From positions 42,080,501-42,144,500 of the forward strand of contig NC_073339.2 in the NCBI RefSeq assembly GCF_027580225.2: a stretch of DNA of 64,000 bases, in the 5' to 3' direction. A program made the translations under genes and the position numbers. A model generated the notes under the pieces. That model did no database searches, was not told where the DNA came from, and worked only from the letters and a program-made list of their open reading frames with translations. The DNA is from Misgurnus anguillicaudatus (Eukaryota > Chordata > Actinopteri > Cypriniformes > Cobitidae). Every line of letters begins with the position of its first letter. Within the stretch, counting starts at the first letter, position 1. This document shows, in pieces, positions 45,985 to 57,790 of this stretch.

Positions 45985-46310
45985 TTGGAAAAACAGGCAG
46001 TATATACTGCTCTCAAACGCTGGGGGTGGTCCACTGTCGGTGCTGAAGCCACGCCCCTCATGGGAAAGCTGCTGTTTCTCTCAACATTCAAATACCGCTA
46101 CAACCTGAACGGATGCTTGTGGTTGTGTTAAGGGGCGGGGCCATCCTCAGTGAATCAATCAGTGGATCACCATTTAGCCCCGCTCAAATAATACTGAACA
46201 CAGAAATTCAGAAAAACTCTATGTTCACAGTCTTGTTTCAGCAAAACATTTCTAACATTTATAATGTGTTTAGACTAATTCTTTAAAATGACTTAACAGG
46301 CTAAATAAAA
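45985..46310 (-). repeat. Dispersed repeat family D, copy 2
   Basis: Reverse-complement partner of 39626-39930 (GGGCGGGGCCATC, TTAGCCCCGCTCAAATAATA, TTTCTAACATTTATAATGTG). It lies about 6 kb from copy 1 in inverted orientation. Confidence 0.7.
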
Positions 46311-46349
46311 AATTTAATCGATGCATTATCATTTATTTAGCGAGGACCC

Positions 46350-47253
46350 TTAAAGGAATATTCAATTTTGTTAAAAGAAAACTCCAGATAATTTACTCAC
46401 CACCATGTCATCCAAAATGTTGATGTCTTTCTTTGTTCAGTCGAGAAGAAATTATGTTTTTTGAGGAAAACAGTGCAGGATTTTTCTAATTTTAATGGAC
46501 TTTAATGGACACCAACAATTAACACTTAACTCAACACGTAACAGTTTTTTTCAACTGAGTTTCAAAGGACTCTAAACAATCCCAAACGAGGCATAAGGGT
46601 CTTATCTAGCAAAACGATTGTCATTTTTGACAAGACAAATAAAAAATATGCTCTTTAAAACCACAACTTTTCGTCTAGGTCCGGTCCAGCGCGACCTAAC
46701 GTAAATGCGTAGTGACGTAGGGAGGTCACGTGTTACATATATAAAATGCACATTTGCGGACCATTGTAAACAATAAACTGACACAAAGACATAATTTAGT
46801 ATCAGTTGACATATAACAACGTAGGAACGGTCCTCTTTCAACACACTTGTAAACACTGGGGCGGAGTTTCGCGTTCGTCTTCTGTGACCGCTTGACATCA
46901 TGACGTATTGCGTGGGGTCAGCTGGCGCATCACGACCAGATCTAGACGAGAAGTTGTGCTTTAAAAGTGTATATTTGTTATTTTTCTTGTAAAAAATGAC
47001 AATCGTTTTGCTAGATAAGACACTTATGCCTCGTTTGGGATTGTTTATAGTCCTTTGAAACTCCGTTGAAAAAAACTGTTAAGTGTTAAGTATTAAATAT
47101 TGGGCTCTATTAAAGTCCAAAATCCTGCAATGTTTTCCTCAAAAAACATAATTTCTTCTCGACTGAACAAAGAAAGACATCAACATTTTGGATGACATGG
47201 TGGTGAGTAAATTATCTGGATTTTTCTTTTAACAAAATGGAATATTCCTTTAA
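46350..47253 (-). mobile_element. Foldback element family A, copy 2
   Basis: The ends TTAAAGGAATATTCAATTTT and AAAATGGAATATTCCTTTAA. The arms match copy 1. The asymmetric core is present in the opposite orientation (AACACACTTGTAAACACTGG near 46839), which is why a 99-codon minus-strand frame here resembles a plus-strand frame in copy 1. Confidence 0.9.
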
Positions 47254-49093
47254 GTCTAAGTGGGTGAAGTGTATGGGTGTAAATAGTAAGGTGTATGTTT
47301 TTGTCTGCAACTCAAGGTTAACAAATATTGACAGTGAATTATCTTCAGCAGAAGGGTCGCAGATGGCTTCAACAGGCCTAATTTCACAGCAAAGGACAAA
47401 ACACACACAATGACTGAACTCATTCATGTAATACTAAATTGCTAAATCACAATAGTCTGTTTTATTGACAAAAACTAATTTATTCGAATAAAATATATTC
47501 TATCAAATTCAAGAACATCCAACTGAAGTTGATACAAACAGCCTTTAAGAAAATGAAAGCTCGCAAAAAAACAGTTAAATTACGTCCTTATACATTTCTG
47601 GTCCTTTTCTGTGTTTACAACCTGGTAAATCAATACTAACATTCATTTATCCGAACAACATTTGATGGCCAATTTGAAGTCTTAAATGTCCTGCATAGTA
47701 AGACTATAAAACACATCAGAGATACAAGAGCTGTGATTATTTCTGGGAAGGATGAGGTCTGTTAAACCTTCCAATAAATCATGAGGAAAAACAACAGGGA
47801 TTTAACAACTCATCTTTTTAATATGCCGGACGGTTTACATGTAATCTGCTTTGTTATTTGTTTTATAACTCGTTGTGTCCATAAAAACTGTGTCATGAGT
47901 AACATGCTAGAGCTCTTTACTGGCACTGTTTAGTAATAATTTTCTTAAATGAGCAATACAATTGGTTTCTTTATTGTATTACCCATCACCTAATCCTGCA
48001 GTGCAGACAAACCTGACTGCAGGTGAACAGATAATTTAACTGACCTGCTCTCCAACCCATATATTAACCTGAGACTACCACAGAGTCAGGTAAGATTTAA
48101 TGCAAATTACATCGTAGGGAACTGAAGTAGAGTACATTCAATAGATCGTACTGTACTATTTTGTAGAAAAACATGCTAGTTTGTCAAATTCTGCTCTCTA
48201 ACTGTGCAAGTGCATTTATTAAATGAATTAAAAGTAAATGTAAATACTTGAACGGGGCTCAACATAAAGGACTGTCCAATGGCCTGTGGGCCAGCGTGAG
48301 AAACCCTTAGGCCTATAAACAGACATGTCACTAGCCCTATCGGGCCAGTAAACCAAACTTTGAAGCTCATGAGAAAATCTGACAGCACATAACCTACATG
48401 GTGTCTAAAAGGGTTGCCGATAACCCATTATCTGGTCCACTGAACTTAATGGCCAGACGTATGATTGAAGAGAATTTTAAGCGCATCGAGAGACGTATCA
48501 ACACAGCATATTAAAAACACTGTTTTATTTATATTGATTTGTTATCGTCCTTACAACAAGATTGTTTTGATACATGTTCTCCATTTCTGTGCACAGTTAA
48601 TCCTGATATAACTATTGACCCTGATGAGAGTTTATATATTTAAAATGGTTAAATGTGTCCAGTCCTGCTTCAGTCAGATCATCCTTTCAAAGATCAGAAC
48701 TCCTCATGTGTAAACTATAGATAGAGTTGCGCTACTGTGTCTCATACTGTAGTCCATTAACATACAAATGCTGAATAGAGCAATGAAAAACAATGTAACA
48801 TTTTTATGTGTGTGCTGCATCTTCTTCCAGAAGCGCCATTTGGAATTCGCCTTCCCTTCCACCTGTGTGTGACTGTGTGCACGTGTTTAAGTGCCCTCAG
48901 AAGTGCATATACGGAGAGGCGCGTTTTAATAAATGTAAGCTTTCTGTTCTTGACAGGGCACATACACACAAAATGATCTCACAGTATTCTTTTTCTAATA
49001 AAAACATTTGTTTATGTCTTAAGTGAATTATAAAGTCAGAAACCAGTCTGTGCTTATTTGTTCTTAAAGAGACAGTAACCTCAATTAACCTTC
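47254..49093. other. About 1.8 kb unique-looking DNA
   Basis: A possible hAT scrap at about 48254-48365 (GGGGCTCAACATAAAGGAC, GGCCTGTGGGCCAGCGTGAG) lacks a partner end. Opposing frames of about 70 codons at 48757-49112 show no motif. Nothing else recognised. Confidence 0.4.
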
Positions 49094-49561
49094 TTAACTC
49101 TTTCACCGCCATTGACGAGATATCTCGTCAATTAAGAGAAAACGCTTCCCCGCCAATGACGAGATTTTCCGTCTTTCTGCGATATCGCTATTATCCACCA
49201 GGTGGCGCCCTTCCGCAACTTTTTAAATCCGGAAGTATGGCAAGCGCCTGCATGTCCGTGTCTGTTTTAAAGATCGCTCTGAATGGGATCTCTATGAAAA
49301 GTCCGTCACAAAAATGGAATTATCTCTGCTTTTTGCTCAAAATGTGGTGTTTTTGCAGAAACCTACCCATATTCAAAAGCTGATTACAAAAGAACCACTG
49401 AAGGTAGGATGAAACTGGTTTTTTTGTTTGAAGGCAGAGGGTCTGTTTATATATTTAAAGAAGAACATTTTCTGGAAGGCATTAAACTTTGGTGAAAATC
49501 ATGAAAAATGCTGGCGCTGGCTGGCAACTTTTTTAAAAAACACTGGCGGTTAAAGAGTTAA
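49094..49561 (+). mobile_element. ACTCTTTCC TIR element, complete copy
   Basis: The tips TTAACTCTTTCACCGCCA and TGGCGGTTAAAGAGTTAA are inverted. Inside are CGTCAATTAAGAGAAAACGC and TTATCCACCAGGTGGCGCCC. Fragments of the same family at 20022, 28008 and 57739 (inverted) share its 5' part. It is non-coding. Confidence 0.8.
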
Positions 49562-50160
49562 GTCTGTGTCATTAATGTTAATCAAACAACCCAAGACAAA
49601 GAGAAAATCACTTCTGTGGCTCTTAAAAATAATAATTTAATTTGTACATGTGTTATTATTCATTTAATTTGATTTCTGTACCTAATGCTAATTTTAGACC
49701 TTACTTAATGTGCAACTTTGTTCTTTTTATAAATATTTGTAATTTCTTTATTTGTTATTAGATTTTCCACCCTTTTTTTTGCTGATCCGAAAAATGATCC
49801 GATCCGTGCATCAAAAACCGTAATGTGATCTGAACCGTGAGTTTTGTGATCCGTCACAGCCCTAGTTGAGGACTTCTGCTGGTTATAGCCTCTGTAAACG
49901 CAACAATAAAAGCATATTTATACATTTAAACATAAAAAACAAACATTTTTATTTAAGAAGATATGCAATATTAGTTAATGCCATTGAATGTAAATGATTT
50001 ACTTGAGTACTGCGGATTGCGCAAGCATATTAACAAAGTTATCGCTATCGTCTGGTGGTGTAGACGCAAATATAGTCATTGTTATAGTTAACGTTATGGT
50101 TATTGTTACAGTTTGAACAGCCCTATAGAATGTGAAAAAAACAAACAGAAAATACTCTTC
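49562..50160. other. No gene; hAT end fragment near 49785-49863
   Basis: GATCTGAACCGTGAGTTTTG, TGATCCGTCACAGCCCTA resembles the right terminus of a hAT element. No matching left terminus is found. The rest is AT-rich. Confidence 0.4.
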
Positions 50161-50411
50161 GGGGCTATTCACATTTTGCGTCTTTTGTCCACTCAAGTTC
50201 GTTATTTCAAATGTTGGCGCGCAGTATGCGCACTCATAATGGAAGCAACCCGGTTGTGACGCGCCCTTTTTTCCCCAGGCGCATCTGCACCGCGTTAAAA
50301 ACCATCTCAACTTTTCAGAATGTTGCAAACGCACACAAAAGGTCATGTGAGAAGAACCAACCGACGGACGTGTTTTCCGCACGGTTTTAGACGCGAAATG
50401 TGAACCGCACC
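50161..50411. mobile_element. TIR MITE, 251 bp (GGGGCTATTCACATTTTGCG tips)
   Basis: The left end GGGGCTATTCACATTTTGCG and right end GACGCGAAATGTGAACCGCA are imperfect inverted repeats, with a CpG-rich interior like the PIF/Harbinger-like elements here. The 160-codon minus-strand frame spanning it is accidental. Confidence 0.65.
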
Positions 50412-50611
50412 TTAATCTGTCACTCAAAGAGGCTGACATTTGCGTCATAACATGTGTTACCCTGTCTGTGAAAAGGAACATTAATGTTTAATTTTTTAAT
50501 TGATTTCAATCTTTGACAAGACCAGTCAATATAAAATATATCAAGGTTTTATTTTCACAGAAAGTTCTTTCCATTATGTTGGATGTTTTAATGTAGCAAA
50601 CACTAAATATC

Positions 50612-50731
50612 TTTACTGATATTTTTATCCAAAGTGAGTTCATTCAAGGTATACATTTTATCCCTGAGAATCTAATCCTTGACTCTGACATTGCTACCGC
50701 CGTGCTTGCCAGCTGAGCTACAAGAACACTG
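50612..50731 (-). mobile_element. tRNA-derived SINE, minus strand
   Basis: The minus-strand head TTGTAGCTCAGCTGGCAAGC has a good A-box, and GGATTAGATTCTCAGGG an eroded B-box. The plus-strand tail is TTTTTATCCAAAGTGAGTTC. Too diverged to be a functional tRNA. Confidence 0.7.
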
Positions 50732-51006
50732 CTGAACGGTTTATGAATGCTGATACGATAAACAGAATGTTTACAGAAGGAATGCATTTCAGTGAACATT
50801 ATCTTTTATCTTATTGTAGATGTTTTGGTTATAGCCGTTTCAACAGGCATTTGATTCTCTCTGAAACTGAAGCTAAAAGACATACTGTAATATCAAATAC
50901 ATAATTACAAACCTCCTCCTGCGATAGTTAATCTCCTGAAGCAGTGATTAGTAATAAGCTTCATTTAGCTGAATGGAAAGTCAGCGTGCTTACTTTATAT
51001 ATGAAC

Positions 51007-51825
51007 TAGGGGTGGGCGATAAACCGGTAGACATAATTAACCGGTAGAAATTTGTCAACCGGTAGAGATTTTGGATTATCGTTTCTATCGAGGTTACGGA
51101 CCCACGTCAAGCTCCTATGCGCATGGTCGCGAAAACGTAACGTTCGTACACGTATTTAAGCACTGCAGTTTTAAAACAAGTTATTTTAAGCCATTGAAAC
51201 ACAAACAACAGATCTGTATGCGTGCGTTCTTTCAGTGTGTCAGGAGCGGACAAGTCGCGCAACCGCTGCTCTTTCTGTCTGTGAGGAGCGCGCAAGTCGC
51301 GCGACCGCTGCTCATTAAGCTCGTGAGCATTTTTCCCGCTTTATCGGCCATAAATACACATACGCGTCAAAATTCCCGTCTTTGCAAGCATCCTCATAAA
51401 CACAACCAGGTCTTCAGAGAAAGTAAACAGCTATAAGAGAAAGCGCATGTGTAAAAGTGTATTGAATCCGGGCTTTGGTCTTAAAGGGGAAGTTACCTAA
51501 TTTTGCTCCTGTCTGTCACTCGTGTTAATCAAACAGCATTGAGAGAAAATCTCTCACTGCTCCTGATTAAATCACTTTTCTACCTTAAATAAAACATATA
51601 AATACATAATTATTTATTATCACTCTTATATCATTGACTGTTTATCTTCAGAGAGCTTGAGTTTTGTTTGTTTTTATCTTCTTTCTATGCTTATGAACAT
51701 TTCTATGGTATTAAAGATTTAAACCTTATTAAAACATAAAAAACTCTACCGTGATACATATCGTTATCATGATATAAAATGAATCCTATCGTGATAGAAG
51801 ATTTTGGTCATATCGCCCACCCCTA
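51007..51825. mobile_element. hAT-like element, 819 bp, perfect 8-bp TSD
   Basis: The ends TAGGGGTGGGCGATAAACCG and TCATATCGCCCACCCCTA are inverted. ATATGAAC is duplicated exactly at 50999-51006 and 51826-51833. Subterminal ACCGGTAGA words repeat three times near the left end. A 42-bp GC-rich unit (CAAGTCGCGC, CCGCTGCTC) is tandemly doubled at about 51238-51321. A 121-codon frame over it has no transposase motif. It is a non-autonomous hAT derivative. Confidence 0.9.
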
Positions 51826-51833
51826 ATATGAAC

Positions 51834-52800
51834 CCTTCCATAAGCCTTTTCACTTTTATGCAGATGAAAATGCTATGAACACTTTTTTCAATCGCTAATT
51901 GTGAAGTCCAAGATAAATGTGTTAACAAACGGGATATGTATAATCGAACAATATTACAGCATCTTATGGGTATTGTTCCAATATGGCGAAGTAAGTGAAG
52001 TAGTTAAGTGTGTATATTAATTTCAGTTAGCATGCAATCTCAGCTTATGTATTGCAACATTAAGCTTGCGATCGGCGAGATGCACTAATCACATTTACCA
52101 ACTTACATATGCAATACAAACATTTCAAATAAAAATTTCTTAGGTTGACAATTAACGATAAAAAACTACTTAATTGGGGAAAAATGCATTGTATCACACA
52201 ATATCATCTGATTTTGCAAGTAATAACATTTTTAACTACTGCTGTATTGCGTCATCAAGCAAAAATAGATCGCATTTCAGACCTGGTCCTTTTGGTTGTT
52301 CTAATAAAAAAGCTGCATAGTGTGGTCTCATTTACATATTCCTAACGTATTAAGATATACCATCAATTTTTCCTTTATGAAATCTTCCCCTGCTCTCCTA
52401 CCGCTCAACCATACAGACGGTCTGATAGATAGATGCGTTATTGATCTCAAAAGAGTAATTCAGTATACGCAAGCATACTGTTTCAAAGCACAGCGAATAC
52501 TGGGCCGCAAATTCATTGCCCTCATATGGTATACCGCGAGTGCAAACGCTGATTCAGCAGAGGGTTTGATGAAAAGTGCTAATGCAAATGCCATATCAAT
52601 TATTGATGTCATGACATAACCTCTCACTTTTAAAAGTACTTTAAAACAAGGAAAAGCTGTGGCTACTGTGGAGCATCGAAATGTTTTTCATACGAGCTGC
52701 ATTATGCAGATATTAGGGAAGTGGAACATGTTTATTTAAAGTCAGGGAATCTGATTTGATCCAGAAACATCCTGATAGCAACCACTATGTTTAGAGGCGT
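51834..52800. other. No recognised feature
   Basis: Unique-looking DNA; a 99-codon frame at 52320-52619 shows no motif. Confidence 0.4.
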
Positions 52801-52825
52801 TTAAAGGATTAGGCCATTTTCTTAA
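52801..52825 (+). mobile_element. Foldback family A copy 3, separated left tip
   Basis: TTAAAGGATTAGGCCATTTT, CTTAA matches the first 25 bp of family A and the reverse complement of this copy's own right tip at 60677-60701. Its continuation is found only at 59903, because a 7.1 kb insertion occupies the TTAA at 52822-52825. Confidence 0.85.
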
Positions 52826-52936
52826 AGCTCCACTGTGTAGGATCTACTCCCATCTAGCGGTGAAATTCTATATGACAACCAACTGAATATTACTTTGACA
52901 CTACTTTTTCATCGACACGAGTAAAAATATCCCAGG

Positions 52937-53530
52937 GGCTGTTACACTTGGTATTAAGATGTATTTTCGTCAATCGGATCACAATTGGATGAGAGAGACA
53001 CATCACGTTTACACTTGGTATTTTAATCCGTCTATTTTTGTCCATTTTCGACCGCTTCTTTTCTTCAGATTACTGAGGGGATGGTCTATGGTCGAGTCGG
53101 ACCTCTCCTGTCATTTAAACATAAGCCGGAGTAATGATGGGTTTAAATGGACGCGAACTAATATTATGTCAGAGTCCAATGCTTATGTTTTAAGTAAACG
53201 TTACATGTCCGTGTATATGTAAGAGCTTTCTCTGATATTGGTGAAATAAGATCGCTCAACTTTCTCACGCTTGTAAAATGAAACGAAAGATGCGCAGATC
53301 AGACGCTTTTATCAATGAAAGGCTAAAAATAGCGCTGTACAGCGTGTGTTTGTGCTAGAGGTCAGAAAAGATGAAAAACATTTATATTAGTACCTCAGAT
53401 TACATAAATGGGCGGAGAGATGGCGTGTGGCTGTTCGAACACATTAAAACACATGCGTGTTAACACTAACAAGAGTTATGCATAACCTTGCTATAGTTAC
53501 ACAAGCAACTATAAAACTTCGAGTTTACAC
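52937..53530. repeat. Partial repeat (GGGCTGTTACACTTGGTATT end)
   Basis: GGGCTGTTACACTTGGTATT, AAGATGTATTTTCGTCAATC followed by a near repeat TTTACACTTGGTATTTTAAT resembles one end of a cyprinid TIR element. I cannot find the opposite terminus, so the right limit is a guess. Confidence 0.4.
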
Positions 53531-55278
53531 CATAGACTGTATAGATTTAAACAAATATGCTGAATTACCTGTGGAGAAGATAGAAAGTAGGTAACTTCGG
53601 TGTCCCGTGAGCCTCATGATCTTGGAAAACTAACAGTACTCCAATATTGACTTTGGTCTTGTTGTTTTTCCTGTCGCGTTGTCGTTTTAAATCCCCTTTT
53701 CGCTTCCTTGCCGACTTGTTTTAATGTCCTCGAGAATAGGTCTTCAACAGGCTTTCAAATCTGCCTCAAATCAAAGCATTAGATCGCAGGTTCATCACGG
53801 TGTGCGGCTGTTGTAAAATCTGAAGGATTCAGTCTACGCAGGTCGCATATCCGGGCTGCATACGTCATCAAGCCTGGTTTATTTAAATTGAGTATTACAT
53901 TCGCAAGTCATAAGCATATTACATAAATTTACTATTAACTAAGAATAATTGTCAGCTTTATAATTGTTAATATTCGAAATAAGACTGTCTTGATGACGTA
54001 AACCGCCTACACATGCAACCTCCGGAGGCTTCAGCTAGCGGCCAGCGTGAGTGTAGTCTGAAAGCGCGAAAGGCGGAGCTTGAATTTCAGGAATGTCCCT
54101 CGTCTGCGAATGTATTTCAAAGATGGAGGCACAACATGGATTCAGCCAGTCGAGCGACTCGCCCGTATGTACTTTAAATAGCAGATTCTACACTTTTGAG
54201 AATACTTTGATTAGTGGGTGGAAGTAATTACTAGGGATGCTCCGATCAGGATTTTTGCAGGCCGATACCGATCACCGATTTGTTGTCTTCGTGATCGGCC
54301 GATACCAATGCCGATACCGATTTTTCAAGCTGATATGCAAGGTCTTTGATGACTGTAACTTCTAACATTTTTTCTAGATAAAGTAAAACCACAGATGTTG
54401 TCTTTGTTATATTACTTGCAGTAATTAGGTATATTATTGTTTTAATAGAGAATCAAATAAATTAGCACAACAATTATTTCTTCTGCAAAGAGAAATTTAA
54501 TATGCCTTTAAAAAGGCTTATGTCTGTAAAAACTAATGAAAATAAAACAGTTAACAGTCTTTACTGTATGAATTAAATATACACGCATTCGTATGAAGTA
54601 CAACAGTTCTTTAGTGAAGAGCAGATAGTGATTTTATTGAGAGATGAATTAGGTTACTGTAGCTTTAAGACTTGACAGAGATCGCTCTGTTCACGTGCAC
54701 TAATGACAGGCTGCTGTGTGTGCGCGCGGCGGGTGTATGCAGACGAGAGCAGCTGTGAGGAAAATTAAAGTTTAAACGCTCAAAACTTTAAAACGCATGC
54801 AAATAATAAACTTTTGACACGAGGATGCAATTGTCCGCAATAGATATGTGTTCTATACACTGTAAAATGTAATAAGTTGAGTTTACTTAAAAAAGTGAGG
54901 AAACTGATCGCCTCATAATTTTAAGTAAGTTAGTGTATTGCTTTTAAGTTGGCAAAACTTTATATTATTTGTAGCCTGAACTTATTCATCAAGTAAGGTA
55001 GAGTATTGATTTTAAGTTGTCAAAACTTAACAGTACAAGTAGACTAAACTTATTAATCAAGTAAAGTTAAGTACTCTTTACTTAAAATCATTAGTTGAGA
55101 TAACTTCTTTTTATTGTTCACTTTACTTGTAAATATAAAGAAACTGATTGCCTTATATTTGTAAGTAAGCTGAACTAACAAAAATGAGTAAAGCCAAAAA
55201 GCAACAAAATGAGGTTAAAACGTTTATTTTAAACATGTTAACAGTGTACAAAGTAAAACATTTTTGTCACACGCACGT

Positions 55279-55279
<1 letters not shown>

Positions 55280-55369
<90 letters not shown>
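55280..55369. repeat. (AC)45 microsatellite
   Basis: About 90 bp of AC dinucleotides, giving artefactual His/Thr-rich frames. Confidence 0.96.
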
Positions 55370-55370
<1 letters not shown>

Positions 55371-56788
55371 GAAAGGGGTTTGTGTTCAGTCACCCATCAA
55401 TCTGGATACCCAAAATGCAACAATAGACCTAAGACAGTCTTGTTTCTGTTATTACAAACACAATGAACACACCTTGACAAACAAATTCAAAACTATTTTT
55501 TTTTAGTGACTGCAGTTTTGGTTTTGTATCCAGGTTGTCATGTGACTGATAAAAAATCACAAATTGCATCAACAGACCTACAGTAACAATCTTGTTTCTG
55601 CCATCAGAAACACGCAAAATACAGCTTAACTAAAACATCAAAGTTTTGCAGCAATTAAAGTTGAGTTTTTCTGGAACTTGTATCCAGGTTGACGAAAAAT
55701 AAAAACCCCAAAATGCAACAGATCTACAGTAACACAGACTTGTTTCACACAAAACACACTACTTCACATTAGTATGTTTTGTAGTGATGGCAGTTTTGAC
55801 TTTAGTGATTTGTGCCCCAGGGAAAGAAAAACACTGTGTAACAACTCAAAATAAGCTGTGAAGAGGTACTCCATTTTAAAACAACGATCAGTCCAAAAAC
55901 TAAACACATGGCATGTGATACTTTCTCAAGTCCATCCATGGCTGTGACACCCTACCAAATAATTGCTGTAAACCATGTGGAGAAATGCCTGTCCTCCGGC
56001 ACCAGACTGAGAATTCCTATTGATAGTTGAGGTGGGTCACCATCACAGTCCTAATCAGATAGAAACGCAATATTAATATACATTCTCATAATACAAATGC
56101 AAAGTGGATGTGTCATTTAAAAATGTAAACTGTTCAAGGTGATGTTACTAGTTTTTGAAGTGACACTTAAATTTGTAACAGTGCTTCGGTTGGAATTGCC
56201 AATAATAATTTGGACCTTTCAGCAGAAGCTTCTTTCCTGGTGGTGCAAAAACATCCTTGGAACATATTTAATTAATAATATCTTGTTAGAAAACTCTTCT
56301 ATAAGTAAGGTATATTGTATAGGCAGCAGGTTGTTTTTCCAGAAATAATGCCCAACAGTGTGATCAGGACTCTGTGTCAAGCAGAGGGTCTTGTATTAAA
56401 CTGAAGGGGCTTATTTCATGATAACAACCTGCTGTCTGTGCATTATCCCACTTATTATGTGGCTATTTTACTCATAAGGTAAGCAACATTAAATATTTAT
56501 TTGAACTATTTTATTAGCTTATTTTTAACAAATACAGGAAAACCTGTTTATTTTCAGTTTTAAGACAAGACGTTCAAATGTCACAAACACACTATTTGGT
56601 TTAATCATTTGTAACTATAACATCATATGTTATTAAAAGACATTTGATTTAATTTTGTGTATTATTAAACTGTACCTGTCAAATTTATTTCCAGCATACG
56701 GGTTACAGCGTGTTTAAGCGGTTCTAATCTGTTTTGAATACATCTGAATGTAGTCGAAAGTGGACAGCTCAAAACGGTTTGCACACTG
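55370..56788. other. Interior of the CACTG element, no intact gene
   Basis: Short phrases recur with variation. For instance TCTTGTTTCTGTTATTACAA (near 55439) and TCTTGTTTCTGCCATCAGAA (near 55592), each after a CAACA..GACCTA word, suggest an old internal duplication of about 150 bp. A frame at 56139-56348 has no recognisable motif. Confidence 0.4.
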
Positions 56789-57519
56789 TTAAAGGAATAG
56801 TCTACTCATTTTCAATATTAAAATATGTTATTACCTTAACTAAGAATGGTTGATACATCCCTCTATCATCTTTGTGTGTGCACGTAAGCGCTGGAGTGCG
56901 CTGCGACGCTTCAATAGCATTTAGCTTAGCCCCATTCATTCAATGGTACCATTTAGAGATAAAGTTAGAAGTGACCAAACACATCAACATTTTTCCTATT
57001 TAAGACGAGTGGTTGTGCGAGCAAGTTTGGTGGTACAAAATAAAACGTAGCGCTTTTCTACGCGGATTTAAAAGAGGAACTGTGTTTTGTGGCGTGATGG
57101 CACTTTTGGGAGTACTTCGACTCGGCGCAGTAACACCCTCCCTCTCCCATTATGAGAGGGAGAAGGGGAGCAGACTTTTCAGGCGAGTCGAAGTACTCCC
57201 AAAAGTGCTATTACGCCATAAAATATAGTTCCTCTTTTAAATCCGCTTAGAAAAGCGCTACGTTTTATTTTGTACCACCAAACTTGCTCGTATAACTACT
57301 CGTCTTAAATAGGAAAAACGTTGATGTGTTTGGTCACTTCTAACTTTATCTCTAAATGGTACCATTGAATGAATGGGGCTAAGCTAAATGCTATCGAAGC
57401 GTCGCAGCGCGCTCCAGCGCTTACGTGCACGCACACAGATGATAGAGGGATGTATCAACAATTCTTAGTTAAGGTAATAACATATTTTAATATTGAAAAT
57501 GAGTAGACTATTCCTTTAA
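56789..57519. mobile_element. Foldback element family B, copy 2; near-perfect long hairpin
   Basis: The ends TTAAAGGAATAGTCTACTCA and TGAGTAGACTATTCCTTTAA. The arms of about 340 bp are almost perfect inverted repeats throughout, for example GAGTACTTCGACTCG against CGAGTCGAAGTACTC next to the loop at about 57140-57175. The 71-codon frame in it is accidental. TTAA-bounded, T2/Kolobok-like. Confidence 0.92.
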
Positions 57520-57738
57520 CACCTGTATTAAGCTTTGTTCACTCATAATGCGATAAACCAAAACCCATAGTGTCATGTTGATGTATTTCGCTACTGTCAG
57601 GTATACATCTCAGACTGATCTTTGAATATTTGATGTTTTGATTTCTTTATAATTTTTGAATTGGTTATGTAATTGGCATAAAACCTTTACCTGGCAAATA
57701 AATTATGTTTTAATTTATTCACAGCATTTATCAGAAGT

Positions 57739-57790
57739 TATTGATTCTCTTAATTGACGGTATAACTCAATGGCGGGGAAAGAGTTCAAA
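57739..57790 (-). mobile_element. ACTCTTTCC element fragment, inverted
   Basis: CTCTTAATTGACGGTATAAC, TCAATGGCGGGGAAAGAGTT is the reverse complement of the 5' tip region of 49094-49561. Confidence 0.6.

Noticed and set aside
49999..50481. 160-codon minus-strand frame, the longest in the window
   Set aside because: It spans a TIR MITE (50161-50411) and its flanks and has no recognisable motif or support as an exon.
55184..55506. His/Thr repeat open frames
   Set aside because: Translations of the AC microsatellite.
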